Made by a program: the position numbers and the translations under genes. Below the pieces are notes generated by a model. It was not told where the DNA came from. It did not search any database and saw nothing but the letters and a program-made list of their open reading frames with translations. Source: Desulfobacteraceae bacterium (lineage in GTDB: Bacteria > Desulfobacterota > Desulfobacteria > Desulfobacterales > Desulfosarcinaceae). From it: a DNA stretch of 25,093 nt. Of this stretch, positions 7,744 to 16,207 are shown piece after piece. How positions within the stretch are numbered: the stretch's first letter is position 1; each line of letters starts with the position of its first letter. Location: NCBI GenBank assembly GCA_027025615.1, contig JALVQM010000458.1, positions 1-25,093 on the forward strand, read 5' to 3'.

Positions 7744-8481
7744 TCAGTATTTGGTTTGGTTTGTAACGGACTTCCATTTTTGCTGGGCTGAGGCCCAATT
7801 TTCAGGAGTTCCTATATCTAACAAAAATTCCTGAATCTCGTAAGCAAACATTTTGCCTACAAGCCTGGGCAAAACATGATGTCCGAAGTCGTAAATCCCA
7901 TCCTCCAAGCTAAGCGGGGTGATTTCTTGCCATAGCATACGGTTGGCTATGTAAATACCAGCATTGGCCAGATTATCAAGCGGTCGTTGTGGTTTTTCAA
8001 CAAAATCAACAATTCGTCCGGTTTCATCCCTGGTTGCAATACCGCAGGCAGACGGGTTGTCTGCCCGGAAAACCCCCATGGTCAAGATTGCACCCATAGA
8101 CCGGAAAAATCGGTGCTTGTCAATCATTTTCGAAAGATCACAATTGGTTAAATTGTCGGCATAGACGATCAAAAAGTCGTCTTCACCACTTACAAAATCA
8201 CGGTTGGCCCATAAAGTGCCGGCGCTGCCCAGCAATACAGGTTCATAAACCGTCTCGATTGACAGGTTGCCAGGACATGACATCCGGCCGATAAAACTCC
8301 TGACTTGATCAGCATGATGATGCAGATTGATAAGTACCTTCCTGATACCGTGGGTGGCCAGCAGCTCAATCCATATTTCCAGCAACGGACGTCCGCAGAT
8401 GGGCATCAGGCATTTTGGAGTTTTATCAGTATACGGTTTGAGCCGGGTTCCCTTTCCGGCAGCCAGGATAAAGGCTTTCAT
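7744..8481 (-). CDS. hddC: Sugar-1-phosphate nucleotidyltransferase, HddC-like
   Basis: A 245-residue NTP_transferase protein starting MKAFILAAGKGTRLKPYT with the LAAGxGTRLxP nucleotide-binding loop and KCLMPICGRPLLE, where Lys contacts the phosphates. It also has YADNLTNCDL, the metal-binding Asp region, and FVEKPQ. HddC makes GDP-D-glycero-alpha-D-manno-heptose from heptose 1-phosphate; mannose-1-phosphate guanylyltransferases and glucose-1-phosphate transferases look alike, so the heptose substrate is inferred from the adjacent gmhA- and hddA-like genes. Its ATG overlaps the epimerase stop codon (ATGA), indicating translational coupling. The next gene, gmhA-like, starts ten bases after its stop. 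Confidence 0.8.
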   Translation of the reverse strand: MKAFILAAGKGTRLKPYTDKTPKCLMPICGRPLLEIWIELLATHGIRKVLINLHHHADQVRSFIGRMSCPGNLSIETVYEPVLLGSAGTLWANRDFVSGEDDFLIVYADNLTNCDLSKMIDKHRFFRSMGAILTMGVFRADNPSACGIATRDETGRIVDFVEKPQRPLDNLANAGIYIANRMLWQEITPLSLEDGIYDFGHHVLPRLVGKMFAYEIQEFLLDIGTPENWASAQQKWKSVTNQTKY

Positions 8482-9617
8482 TTGTTATTGGCCTTACGGA
8501 CGACCTTAAGGGCTTTCATTTGGGCTTCGGCCGCCGCCAGCACTTGGCTGTTTGCCGTCTGTTTTTTAAGGTAATTCCAGTAGTCAGTAATACTTTTGTC
8601 AACACCGTGTTTCGGCTGCCAGCCAAGCTTACGAAGTTTGGAAATATCAGAGACAATGTGGCGGGTATCGCCGTAGCGATAGTAGCCTTGCATTCGAGGT
8701 TCCAGGCTGCGGCCGGTCAACTCTTCCATCTTGCGATAAAAATCGATTATTTCCCAGGGCTTGCCTCCGCCTACGTTGAAAACCTGCCAGTCGGCTTCAG
8801 GCCTTTCAAGCACCAGCAGGTTGGCGGCCACCACGTCGGCTATGTTGACAAAATCCCGCACCTGCTTCCCATCCTCGTAAATTAGAGGTCGCCGATTACA
8901 GAGCAGGCTCAGGGCGAAAATGCGCATTGCCCCGGAGTAGGCATTATACAGTGACTGCCTGGGGCCCTGTACTATGGAATAGCGCATTACCACCGAGGCG
9001 ATGCCATAACGTTTCCCCAGCTCAATGGCTATTTGTTCCTGGCTGTGTTTTGAAAGGGCATACTGATTACAGGGGGATATCACGGATTCATCTGATGGTA
9101 CCCACTTCAATGGTTGACCGCAGCACTGACAAAGATGATCCCATTGGCCCCTTGAAAGTTGAGCTTCCAACCTTATGCGGGGATAGACATAATCGGCAGG
9201 GTCTGTGGCACACTGGGGGCAAATATAGCGTCCCTCGCCCATGACTGCCTGACTCGCCGCCACGATTACCTTTTTAACCTTGAAACGTGCCTTCTGGGCT
9301 ACCAGGACTTCATACAGAAGGGCGGTGCCAACGGCATTAACGGCAAAAAAAGTTGAAAAATCGGTTAAATAATCCTGATAAGCCGCCAGATGATAAACAG
9401 CGTCGATTCCATCAAGCGCCTTTTGCCAGTCTGCCATCCGGCGCACGTCGCCTTTGAAAAATTCAGTTCCCGACGGTAGATAGCCAGGTGGTCGGCCTTC
9501 AGGATGAACAGTAGGATGAAGGTTGTCCATTATCCGGACTTTATGGCCTTGGGCGATCAAGGCATCGGCCGTATGGGAGCCTATAAAGCCGGCACCTCCG
9601 GTTATCAGGATACGCAT
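8478..9617 (-). CDS. NAD-dependent sugar epimerase/dehydratase with an inserted four-cysteine knuckle
   Basis: An extended short-chain dehydrogenase of 379 residues acting on a nucleotide-activated sugar. The Rossmann motif GGAGFIG is at 7-13, HLAAY at 76-80, and the catalytic YxxxK at Tyr186-Lys190 (QYALSK). Between the ASQAVMGEG strand and the catalytic Tyr lies an insertion of about 45 residues with CPQC (133-136) and CQCC (163-166), which looks like a zinc ribbon. The protein sits inside a heptose cluster, so a nucleotide-heptose is a reasonable substrate, but whether it epimerises, dehydrates or reduces cannot be read from sequence. AAGGA lies at a good distance before the ATG at 9617. 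The gene is 13 bases after the kinase and overlaps the nucleotidyltransferase by four bases. Confidence 0.88.
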   Translation of the reverse strand: MRILITGGAGFIGSHTADALIAQGHKVRIMDNLHPTVHPEGRPPGYLPSGTEFFKGDVRRMADWQKALDGIDAVYHLAAYQDYLTDFSTFFAVNAVGTALLYEVLVAQKARFKVKKVIVAASQAVMGEGRYICPQCATDPADYVYPRIRLEAQLSRGQWDHLCQCCGQPLKWVPSDESVISPCNQYALSKHSQEQIAIELGKRYGIASVVMRYSIVQGPRQSLYNAYSGAMRIFALSLLCNRRPLIYEDGKQVRDFVNIADVVAANLLVLERPEADWQVFNVGGGKPWEIIDFYRKMEELTGRSLEPRMQGYYRYGDTRHIVSDISKLRKLGWQPKHGVDKSITDYWNYLKKQTANSQVLAAAEAQMKALKVVRKANNK

Positions 9618-9630
9618 GGTCAGGTTCCTT

Positions 9631-10623
9631 TTATTTGCTGGAATATGATCGGTCGTCGAAAATAACCTTGCTGCCGCTTTCCTCGATCATGAAAGGCAGT
9701 TCACGATATCCTGAAAGGGCCTGAAAAACCTGGTTTTGTTTTTCACGGGGCACGACCAGTAAAAGAAAACCACCTCCCCCTGCTCCGGTTATCTTGCCTG
9801 CAAGGGCGCCTGCATTTTTTGCAGTTGCGTACATGCTGTCGATAGCTGGATTGGATATACCAGATGCCATGGTGCGCTTTAAATGCCAGTTTTCATCCAA
9901 CAGCTGTCCACATCGTTCAATGTCACCCGACTCCATTGCCCTGGTGAACGGATCGACCAGGGATACCATTTTCTGCATCATTGTAAGTTTGTCCCCGGCT
10001 TCCATGTTGGCTTTTTGTTCAGACAGGATATCGTCAGCCGATCTGGCCAGCCCCGTGTAATAGAGGAGCAAGGATGATGAAAAACGACGTTTCACCTTGT
10101 TTTCAAGAATGACCGGCACCCTTGATGTTCCCTTTGTCGAAAACTCGAATTGGTTGACCCCTCCATAGGCGGCAGCATATTGATCCTGGCGGCCTATGGG
10201 TTTTTTGAGAATTTCGATTTCGATCCGGCAGGCGTCCATGGCCAGTTGCTCGGCAGTTACCAATTCATGATTGTAAGTGTACAGGGCATGGAGCAGGGCC
10301 ACGGTGATAGATGAAGAACTTCCAAGGCCACTGCCGGTTGAAGGTATATCCGCCAAGGTTGTAATTTCGATTCCCTTTTCGACCCCTGTGATGCGCATGG
10401 CTTCGCGAACCAGGTCGTGTCTGATCTGATCAACACTTTCCACGCATTCCTTTTTGGAATAATTGATATAAATCATGTCATCGAATCGTTCCTTGACAAT
10501 GGCATATACAAACTTGTCTATTGCGCTACACACGACTTTGCCCGGACTGTGGCGATAATAATCTGCTAAGTCCGAGCCTCCGCCCACAAAACTGACGCGC
10601 AAAGGGGTTTTTACTACTATCAT
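9631..10623 (-). CDS. hddA: GHMP sugar kinase, D-glycero-D-manno-heptose 7-phosphate kinase-like
   Basis: A 330-residue GHMP-family kinase. The N-terminus TPLRVSFVGGGSDLADYY is typical of the HddA/fucokinase-like sugar kinases. The ATP-binding loop is PSTGSGLGSSSS (94-105), and the C-terminal glycine-rich motif ITGAGGGGFLLL is present. HddA phosphorylates D-glycero-alpha-D-manno-heptose 7-phosphate at C1, between the GmhA and HddC steps; a bisphosphate phosphatase (GmhB) is also needed and is not in this window. The ATG at 10623 has a near-perfect AAGGAG nine bases upstream. It begins ten bases after the lptD stop, so the export protein and sugar genes are almost certainly one transcript. Confidence 0.88.
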   Translation of the reverse strand: MIVVKTPLRVSFVGGGSDLADYYRHSPGKVVCSAIDKFVYAIVKERFDDMIYINYSKKECVESVDQIRHDLVREAMRITGVEKGIEITTLADIPSTGSGLGSSSSITVALLHALYTYNHELVTAEQLAMDACRIEIEILKKPIGRQDQYAAAYGGVNQFEFSTKGTSRVPVILENKVKRRFSSSLLLYYTGLARSADDILSEQKANMEAGDKLTMMQKMVSLVDPFTRAMESGDIERCGQLLDENWHLKRTMASGISNPAIDSMYATAKNAGALAGKITGAGGGGFLLLVVPREKQNQVFQALSGYRELPFMIEESGSKVIFDDRSYSSK

Positions 10624-10633
10624 TTAAATCTCC

Positions 10634-12979
10634 TTATCCGCCTACCGAGCCAAGGCCGCTCAAATGAATCATGGCGCTGACCTTTTCTTCGTCCCGTTCT
10701 TTTGAATAATCTACCTCCAGCCGCCAGCACTGAGCAGAATAGGTAAAGCCTACTGCCTTACGGATGTCGCTATTTGTAAAGCGATTTCTCTCGTATGCAC
10801 CCCTGACTTTCAAGCGCCTGGTAACTACCAGGTCGGCACTTACCAGGATCGAATCTTTGCCATCTTCCTCGCTGGTCTGTTTTCGGTATCGATACTCTGT
10901 GTACAAGCGGTCTCCGCGGCCGTCAAAAATTCCCAAACCCAGGTTGTATTCATTGAAACGATTATCATAAGGCGACCACTTGGCATCGCTGTCAACCAGG
11001 AACCAGCGCCCGGGATAAATGTCCAGCTCTGCAAAAATGTCGGAAAATGGGCGTTCTCCTGATTGGTTGGCCTTGTTGATGTCATAACTTTGCCGGAATT
11101 TCAACCTGCCAAGGGACAGGTATTTACTTTTCACTGCTGAACCACCGGGCCGGTTTTTTTGGGCCAGCCGGAGAGTGAAGAAGTTTGTCAGACTATAGGT
11201 GACTATGTTTTGGGCTTCAATCCGGTCAACATCATCAAAATCAGGCAGGTTTTCCTGGTTTATTTCCGGAATGTATTCATAGTTTACTTCCGGTAAAATT
11301 GTATGTTTGAGCAGGCGTCCTGAGCCAAGCCGGAAAATTTTGAAAAACTCGCTGGTCATGTTCACACCCAGATCGTACAGGGTTCTTTGGTGAAAACGTT
11401 TCAAAGACGGAGAAGAAACGGCTTTTTCCATTTGCCAGGCCGTGTAACGCAACCCGGCCGAGGGTTCAAGGGTAAGGTAGGATCCCAGAGGGAATGTACG
11501 TAGCAAGCCGGGATGCAGGTCGAAGCGGTGGGCCCGGTCACCGTCCTGGCGGTACAGGTAGGTGTAATTGCTGGCCAGACGGTACTGGAGCGGAAGATAT
11601 GGCAACGGAGACTTGGATACATTGAAGTTGATGGTCGGCAGGCGTTGGAGAGTATCGTCTTCAGTACCCTGGCGGCGCTTGATGACATCATCATGCCACT
11701 GCAGGTCGGCGTTTAAGCTCGCCCTGGACCAGGTGCGATTCAGGTTGAGCCTGTTCAGCCGAACAGGGTCGTCATAGTCATCCAGGGCCCGTCCAAAAGT
11801 GTTGTTAAAAGCGTCCCTGGTATCCTTGTAGCCGGCATAAGCATTTTTAAACTCGCGCAGGTAATCCTGGTCACTTACAAGGTCGATATCGAGTTTGGCA
11901 TTGAAACCATTCCCAAGGTAATGATCTATTTTGCCACGCATCCAGTAACGGTCACGGTTGGGCCGAATTGCACTATCGTCCAAAAACCCCCAGCGTTCTG
12001 TTTTTTCAGGGCTTCCGTCGTCGATCTGACGATCCTGAAAGCCTTCCAGCATTATTGTGCCACGAGAGCGGGCACTGGCTACGTAACGGTATTCAACTCC
12101 AGGTTTGAGGCCCCGTTTGTCCATGTAATGGGCGTAGAAGGTTGCATCCGAACTCTTGTTGATGGCCCAGAACAGGGGCTGGACATATTCTAATCCACGA
12201 CGATCTGAAATTTCAGCCCTGGGTGTCAAGAGGCCGGATTGACGTTTGATCTTAACCGGGAAGATCAAGTAGGGAGTATACAGGATCGGCAATTTACGGG
12301 CCCAAAGAGCAGCGTGGGAGACAAAACCGTAACCTTCAATAGTGACCTCAACGTCGCGCCCGGTTATTTTCCAATCCGGCTCGGGGCCATCGCAAGTTGT
12401 GATTGTGGCTTTTTCAGCCGTATATGTATCCGGGCCGATTTTACGTATTTTATTCCCGAAAATGTAAAAATGGTTCTCAGATAAAAAAATTGATCCATTT
12501 TCGATCGTACCGGTTTCGGTTTCAAGATCCATTTCCACCCGGTCAGCTTTTAGGGAGTCCTTGCCCGTTGTCAGGCGCACGTTGCCCTGGGCTGCAATCC
12601 GACCGGTCTTTCTGTTGAATTCGGCCTCCTCGGCAACGAGCACATGCGAGCCTCGCTTGACCACCACGTTTCCAAGGGCTTTGTAAGTGCCGCTGTCCTG
12701 GTCGTAATCGAAGCTGTCGGCGCTGATCTGCCAGGGGCCGGGACCCAGTTTGTAGTCAGCGGCGGAAACTACTGAGGCAGATGCCAGCAATAGAAATATA
12801 ACAAGCAATCCCAGGTAAAAGGAGAACTGGTTATGTAGGTCCGTATTGGAAACTGCAAAAGCCGGCATTGCTTGTTTTGATCCATTCCGGTAGTGGCTGG
12901 AAACCGATTCCCGACGCCGTTTTGAATTTCGGTTGTTATTATGGCAGCGGAAAGCTTGCACCTGGTCGAATTTTTCCAT
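10634..12979 (-). CDS. lptD: LPS-assembly protein LptD
   Basis: The outer-membrane LPS translocon component, which inserts lipopolysaccharide into the outer leaflet with LptE. The N-terminal jellyroll region (about 74-250) includes DYDQDSGTYKALGNVVV and ATITTCDGPEPDWKI, then PILYTPYLIFPVKIKRQSG, followed by a long beta-barrel. Cys196 and Cys751 (QCWRLEVDY) match the positions of the two cysteine regions joined by disulfides in E. coli LptD; here only one such bond looks possible. The hydrophobic signal segment is at about 53-70, ending VVSA before ADYK. From the ATG at 12979 this leaves about 50 residues before the segment, unusually long; the in-frame ATG at 12868 (residue 38) would give a conventional signal peptide. 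Neither has a strong ribosome site. It leads the heptose operon and diverges from surE. Confidence 0.94.
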   Translation of the reverse strand: MEKFDQVQAFRCHNNNRNSKRRRESVSSHYRNGSKQAMPAFAVSNTDLHNQFSFYLGLLVIFLLLASASVVSAADYKLGPGPWQISADSFDYDQDSGTYKALGNVVVKRGSHVLVAEEAEFNRKTGRIAAQGNVRLTTGKDSLKADRVEMDLETETGTIENGSIFLSENHFYIFGNKIRKIGPDTYTAEKATITTCDGPEPDWKITGRDVEVTIEGYGFVSHAALWARKLPILYTPYLIFPVKIKRQSGLLTPRAEISDRRGLEYVQPLFWAINKSSDATFYAHYMDKRGLKPGVEYRYVASARSRGTIMLEGFQDRQIDDGSPEKTERWGFLDDSAIRPNRDRYWMRGKIDHYLGNGFNAKLDIDLVSDQDYLREFKNAYAGYKDTRDAFNNTFGRALDDYDDPVRLNRLNLNRTWSRASLNADLQWHDDVIKRRQGTEDDTLQRLPTINFNVSKSPLPYLPLQYRLASNYTYLYRQDGDRAHRFDLHPGLLRTFPLGSYLTLEPSAGLRYTAWQMEKAVSSPSLKRFHQRTLYDLGVNMTSEFFKIFRLGSGRLLKHTILPEVNYEYIPEINQENLPDFDDVDRIEAQNIVTYSLTNFFTLRLAQKNRPGGSAVKSKYLSLGRLKFRQSYDINKANQSGERPFSDIFAELDIYPGRWFLVDSDAKWSPYDNRFNEYNLGLGIFDGRGDRLYTEYRYRKQTSEEDGKDSILVSADLVVTRRLKVRGAYERNRFTNSDIRKAVGFTYSAQCWRLEVDYSKERDEEKVSAMIHLSGLGSVGG

Positions 12980-13068
12980 ATAGAGCCATCAGGGATAAAA
13001 AATCAATATGAATTGAATTCATGGCCTTGAGTTCCATTAATTGGCAGGCCGGCCTGGACGGAGAAAAG

Positions 13069-13830
13069 ATGCGTGTTTTATTGACCAATGACGACGGGAT
13101 CCTTGCCGATGGCTTGTGGTCCCTTTACCGTGAATTTGCAAAAGAACATCAGGTAACCATAGTTGCGCCGGATACCGAAAAAAGCGCCGTAGGCCATGGT
13201 ATAACTCTTTACAGTCCACTGCGGGTGAAAAAAATTATGGTAGATGGCAAAACTGAAGCCTTGGCTGTCGATGGTACCCCGGCCGATTGCGTCAAGTTGG
13301 CTCTGCTGGAATTGCTGGATTCCAAGCCGGATCTGGTGGTGTCGGGAATAAATCCGGGGGCCAACGTGGGTGTCAACCTTAACTATTCGGGTACGGTGGC
13401 CGCTGCTCGTGAGGCATGTCTATACGGTATTGCCGCCATGGCTGTATCCGTGGATTCGTTTACCCCTCGCTGGTACCCTCAGGCAGCCCGGATTACCCGC
13501 CTTCTGGGAGAGAAAGCCTACGGCCGGGGACTTGATCCCGGCGTTTTCCTGAATGTAAATTTCCCTGATCTGCCCCTGGAACAGATGGATGGAATAATAA
13601 TAAGCCGACAGGCAATGCAGACTTATCCGGAATACTTTGACAAGCGCCGTGATCCACGCCAAAGGGTATATTACTGGCAGGTTTGCGAGGCCAAACCAAA
13701 ATACGAGCATAAAGATGAAGACGGAGCAGTTCTTGGAGCCGGACGAATATCGGTGACACCGGTAAAATGCGACACTACAGATCACGCGAGCCTGAAGGAG
13801 CTTAAGGGTTGGAACCTGGATTTGGGCTGA
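13069..13830 (+). CDS. surE: 5'/3'-nucleotidase SurE
   Basis: A metal-dependent nucleoside monophosphate phosphatase (253 residues) linked to stationary-phase survival. It begins MRVLLTNDDGILADG with the paired Asp8/Asp9 metal ligands. Ser39 in KSAVGHGIT and Asn95 in VSGINPGANVG complete the known metal site, and LNYSGTVAAAREA follows as in SurE proteins. I chose the ATG at 13069, which has GGAG eight bases upstream; an ATG at 13021 in frame would add 16 unlikely residues. Length matches the family. It diverges from lptD with about 90 bases between the starts, so the two promoters probably share this space. The next gene follows after 63 bases on the same strand. Confidence 0.96.
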   Translation: MRVLLTNDDGILADGLWSLYREFAKEHQVTIVAPDTEKSAVGHGITLYSPLRVKKIMVDGKTEALAVDGTPADCVKLALLELLDSKPDLVVSGINPGANVGVNLNYSGTVAAAREACLYGIAAMAVSVDSFTPRWYPQAARITRLLGEKAYGRGLDPGVFLNVNFPDLPLEQMDGIIISRQAMQTYPEYFDKRRDPRQRVYYWQVCEAKPKYEHKDEDGAVLGAGRISVTPVKCDTTDHASLKELKGWNLDLG

Positions 13831-13893
13831 AGCCGGAATTAATTCAAACCGGTATTGGCAGGTTTACACTATTTTCTTTAAACAAGGTGTTGT

Positions 13894-14577
13894 ATGGCTT
13901 CAAATTTCCCCGAGCCTGCCCGTATTCTGGTGGCAGATAGCGACCAGATCGTCAGGCACACCCTGGTCGATATCCTGACAAACGGCGGATGGCAGGTAAA
14001 GCCGGTTGCTGACGGAAATGCGGTCCTGGATATGGTTTCAAGTGAAGATTTTGACCTGGTTGTCATGGACATGATGCTGCCGGGAATAGCCGGTCCGGAG
14101 ATATGTCAGCGCATAAGACAGTTGCCGGACAGGGCTGATTTACCAATAATTTTCGTGACTGGTTCTGTCGATGATGATACCCTGCGGGCTGCCCTTGATA
14201 CCGGATTAACCGATTTTGTATCGAAACCGGTCCGGTCGGTGGAATTGAAAATAAGGGTTAAGGCGGCCTTGGGATACCGCCTGGCTGTCAAAAAAATGGT
14301 TCGAAGCCAATCCATGGTTGATCTCATGGCAACAGCCGGATCGGTCTGCCACGAGTTGAACCAGCCCCTGCAGTTTATCATGGGAACAATTCAGCTGGCC
14401 CTTATGGATGTTCCACGGGATCAGATGATATTCAAACAATTGCTGGCTATCAAAGAAAAGACAGAGTTGATGGGTTCCATAACCCGGCGGCTGATGGATA
14501 TTACCAGAGGCGGTATCGGTATCTGTTCCAGTGAAAAGGTTATGGGCAAAACAGAGAAAGCATCTGATAATATATGA
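13894..14577 (+). CDS. Receiver-domain protein with histidine-kinase-like DHp segment, no ATPase domain
   Basis: A 227-residue two-component protein. The receiver domain covers about 10-125, with acidic residues near Asp15/Asp17, phospho-acceptor Asp59 in VVMDMMLPG, Thr89 and Lys111 in VSKPV. From about 138 to 205 it has a helical segment with an H-box, SVCHELNQPLQFIMG, His153 being the candidate phosphorylation site, which looks like a HisKA dimerisation domain. The catalytic ATPase domain that normally follows (N, G1 and G2 boxes) is missing, and the protein ends about 22 residues later. It may be a phosphorelay intermediate or a partner for a separate kinase. The ATG has AAGGTG upstream. 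Its stop overlaps the next start (ATGA), tying it to the HD exoribonuclease gene. Confidence 0.85.
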   Translation: MASNFPEPARILVADSDQIVRHTLVDILTNGGWQVKPVADGNAVLDMVSSEDFDLVVMDMMLPGIAGPEICQRIRQLPDRADLPIIFVTGSVDDDTLRAALDTGLTDFVSKPVRSVELKIRVKAALGYRLAVKKMVRSQSMVDLMATAGSVCHELNQPLQFIMGTIQLALMDVPRDQMIFKQLLAIKEKTELMGSITRRLMDITRGGIGICSSEKVMGKTEKASDNI

Positions 14578-15536
14578 AAAAAGTTTATGTCGAAGATATA
14601 AGACCGGGAGACAGGATAAACGAACTTTTCGTACTTGCTGAAAAAACGGTTTCCCGGAAAAAGGACGGCAAACCTTTCCTCAATCTTACCCTGGCGGACA
14701 AGACCGGCAGGGTCAAGGCCGTTGTATGGGACAATGTCCAGCAGATTTCGACGGCTGCCGAAACCGGGGATTTCATTCAGGTGCTGGGGGGGGCCGGAGA
14801 ATACCGTGGTTCTGTCCAGATTACAGTCAAAGAGGTCCAGCCGGTTGCAGCAGAAAGCATAGATCTGCGTGATTTTTTGCCGGCCTCGGGGAAAAATCCT
14901 GAACAGATGTTTGAACGCCTAGTGAACCTTTGCGCCACGATTAAAAACAATCACCTGAAACGCTTCTTCGATGTCCTCTGGGGTGACAGTGACTTGGTGG
15001 AAGGGTTTAAGACCGCCCCGGCGGCTAAAATGATGCATCATGCATACCTGGGGGGATTACTGGAACACACCCTGTCCATGGCCATGTTGGCCGATAAAGT
15101 CGCCACTCATTATGGAGGTGTGGATCGTGATTTGCTCCTGGCGGGAACTGTAGTTCACGATATCGGTAAAATAAATGAACTGGAATACAACCATCGGATT
15201 GACTATACCGACCAGGGAAGATTACTTAGTCATATTGTCATCGGGGTCCAGATTGTTGATGAGAAAATCAGCCAACTGCCCGAATTTCCTCTCTCGCTGG
15301 CTGACCAGTTGAAGCACATGATTATAAGTCACCATGGAGAAAAACAATTTGGGTCTCCTGAGTTGCCCAAAACCCTTGAAGCGGTTTTGTTGCATTATCT
15401 GGATGCCATAGATTCAAGGATGAATGCCATTCGACAATTTATGGCGGCGGATGATCCCGATTCTGATTGGACAGGATATCATCGTCTTCTTGAAAGGCAC
15501 TTTTTCAAAGGCCGTTGGAAGGAAATTCAGGGCTGA
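14574..15536 (+). CDS. OB-fold plus HD-domain 3'-5' exoribonuclease, YhaM-like
   Basis: A 320-residue protein with an N-terminal OB-fold nucleic-acid binding domain (about 1-95; FLNLTLADKTGRVKAVVWDN) and a C-terminal HD phosphohydrolase domain. HD residues visible are His165 in LLEHTLSM, the VVHDIGK motif (194-199, His195-Asp196), His253/His254 in MIISHHGEKQFGSP, and Asp277/Asp280 in LDAIDSR. The same architecture occurs in Bacillus YhaM, a 3'-5' exoribonuclease also active on single-stranded DNA. The start ATG overlaps the stop of the receiver-domain gene and has no ribosome site of its own, so it is probably translated by coupling. tmk begins eight bases after its stop. Confidence 0.9.
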   Translation: MKKVYVEDIRPGDRINELFVLAEKTVSRKKDGKPFLNLTLADKTGRVKAVVWDNVQQISTAAETGDFIQVLGGAGEYRGSVQITVKEVQPVAAESIDLRDFLPASGKNPEQMFERLVNLCATIKNNHLKRFFDVLWGDSDLVEGFKTAPAAKMMHHAYLGGLLEHTLSMAMLADKVATHYGGVDRDLLLAGTVVHDIGKINELEYNHRIDYTDQGRLLSHIVIGVQIVDEKISQLPEFPLSLADQLKHMIISHHGEKQFGSPELPKTLEAVLLHYLDAIDSRMNAIRQFMAADDPDSDWTGYHRLLERHFFKGRWKEIQG

Positions 15537-15544
15537 GGTCTGAC

Positions 15545-16207
15545 ATGTTTATAACCTTGGAAGGTATTGAGGGATCGGGCAAGACCACCCAAATGAAAAA
15601 CGTGGCCCGATGGCTGGAAGCCAAAGGCCTGGAGTTTGTTCTGACAAGGGAGCCCGGCGGGACACGGATCGGCAAGGCCATAAGGCGCCTGCTGCTCGAT
15701 CCTGCCAGCATTGACCTTGATCCCTTGGCCGAACTGCTGCTCTATAACGCCGACCGGGTACAGCATATTCGTACCGTTATAAAACCCCACCTGGCAGACG
15801 GCAAGTCAGTTGTCTGTGACAGGTTTTTCGATGCGACCCTAGTTTATCAGGGAATGGCCAGGAAATTAGGAACCGGTTTAGTTAACAAAATACATCAATT
15901 GGTTTGTGATGGTTTTCAACCGGATTTGACCTTGTTGTTGGATCTTGATCCACTTAAAGGCCTCGAACGCACATGGCAACAAGTAGATTCAGGCAAGCGT
16001 AGCCAGGCCGAAACTCGGTTTGAGAATGAAAAACTAGAGTTTCATCGGCGGGTGCGGGCCGGATATCTTCAGCTGGCCGAGATGTATCCCAGGCGGATCA
16101 AGGTTATCGACGCTTCTGGATCTTTGGTCCAGGTTGCCCGCAAACTTGAAAAGATCCTGGATGAATTTTTAGAAGGTTTTAACAAAAATGGCCACCAATC
16201 TTCTTGA
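15545..16207 (+). CDS. tmk: Thymidylate kinase
   Basis: Phosphorylates dTMP to dTDP in DNA precursor synthesis (220 residues). It begins MFITLEGIEGSGKTTQMKNV with the P-loop at 7-14, followed by TREPGGTRIGKAIR (34-47), the DRF motif (92-94) that binds the nucleotide, and ATLVYQGMAR. The start ATG at 15545 has GAGG about six bases upstream; an in-frame TTG at 15515 lies inside the upstream gene and is rejected. Its last 20 bases overlap the start of the cysteine synthase/CysRS-like fusion, suggesting co-translation. In many bacteria tmk is next to holB; here the two are on opposite strands and about 10 kb apart. Confidence 0.97.
   Translation: MFITLEGIEGSGKTTQMKNVARWLEAKGLEFVLTREPGGTRIGKAIRRLLLDPASIDLDPLAELLLYNADRVQHIRTVIKPHLADGKSVVCDRFFDATLVYQGMARKLGTGLVNKIHQLVCDGFQPDLTLLLDLDPLKGLERTWQQVDSGKRSQAETRFENEKLEFHRRVRAGYLQLAEMYPRRIKVIDASGSLVQVARKLEKILDEFLEGFNKNGHQSS

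Noticed and set aside
13831..13893. Two CCGG-containing segments considered as an operator between surE and the receiver gene
   Set aside because: CCGG is self-complementary and common in this sequence; the flanks do not extend the symmetry.
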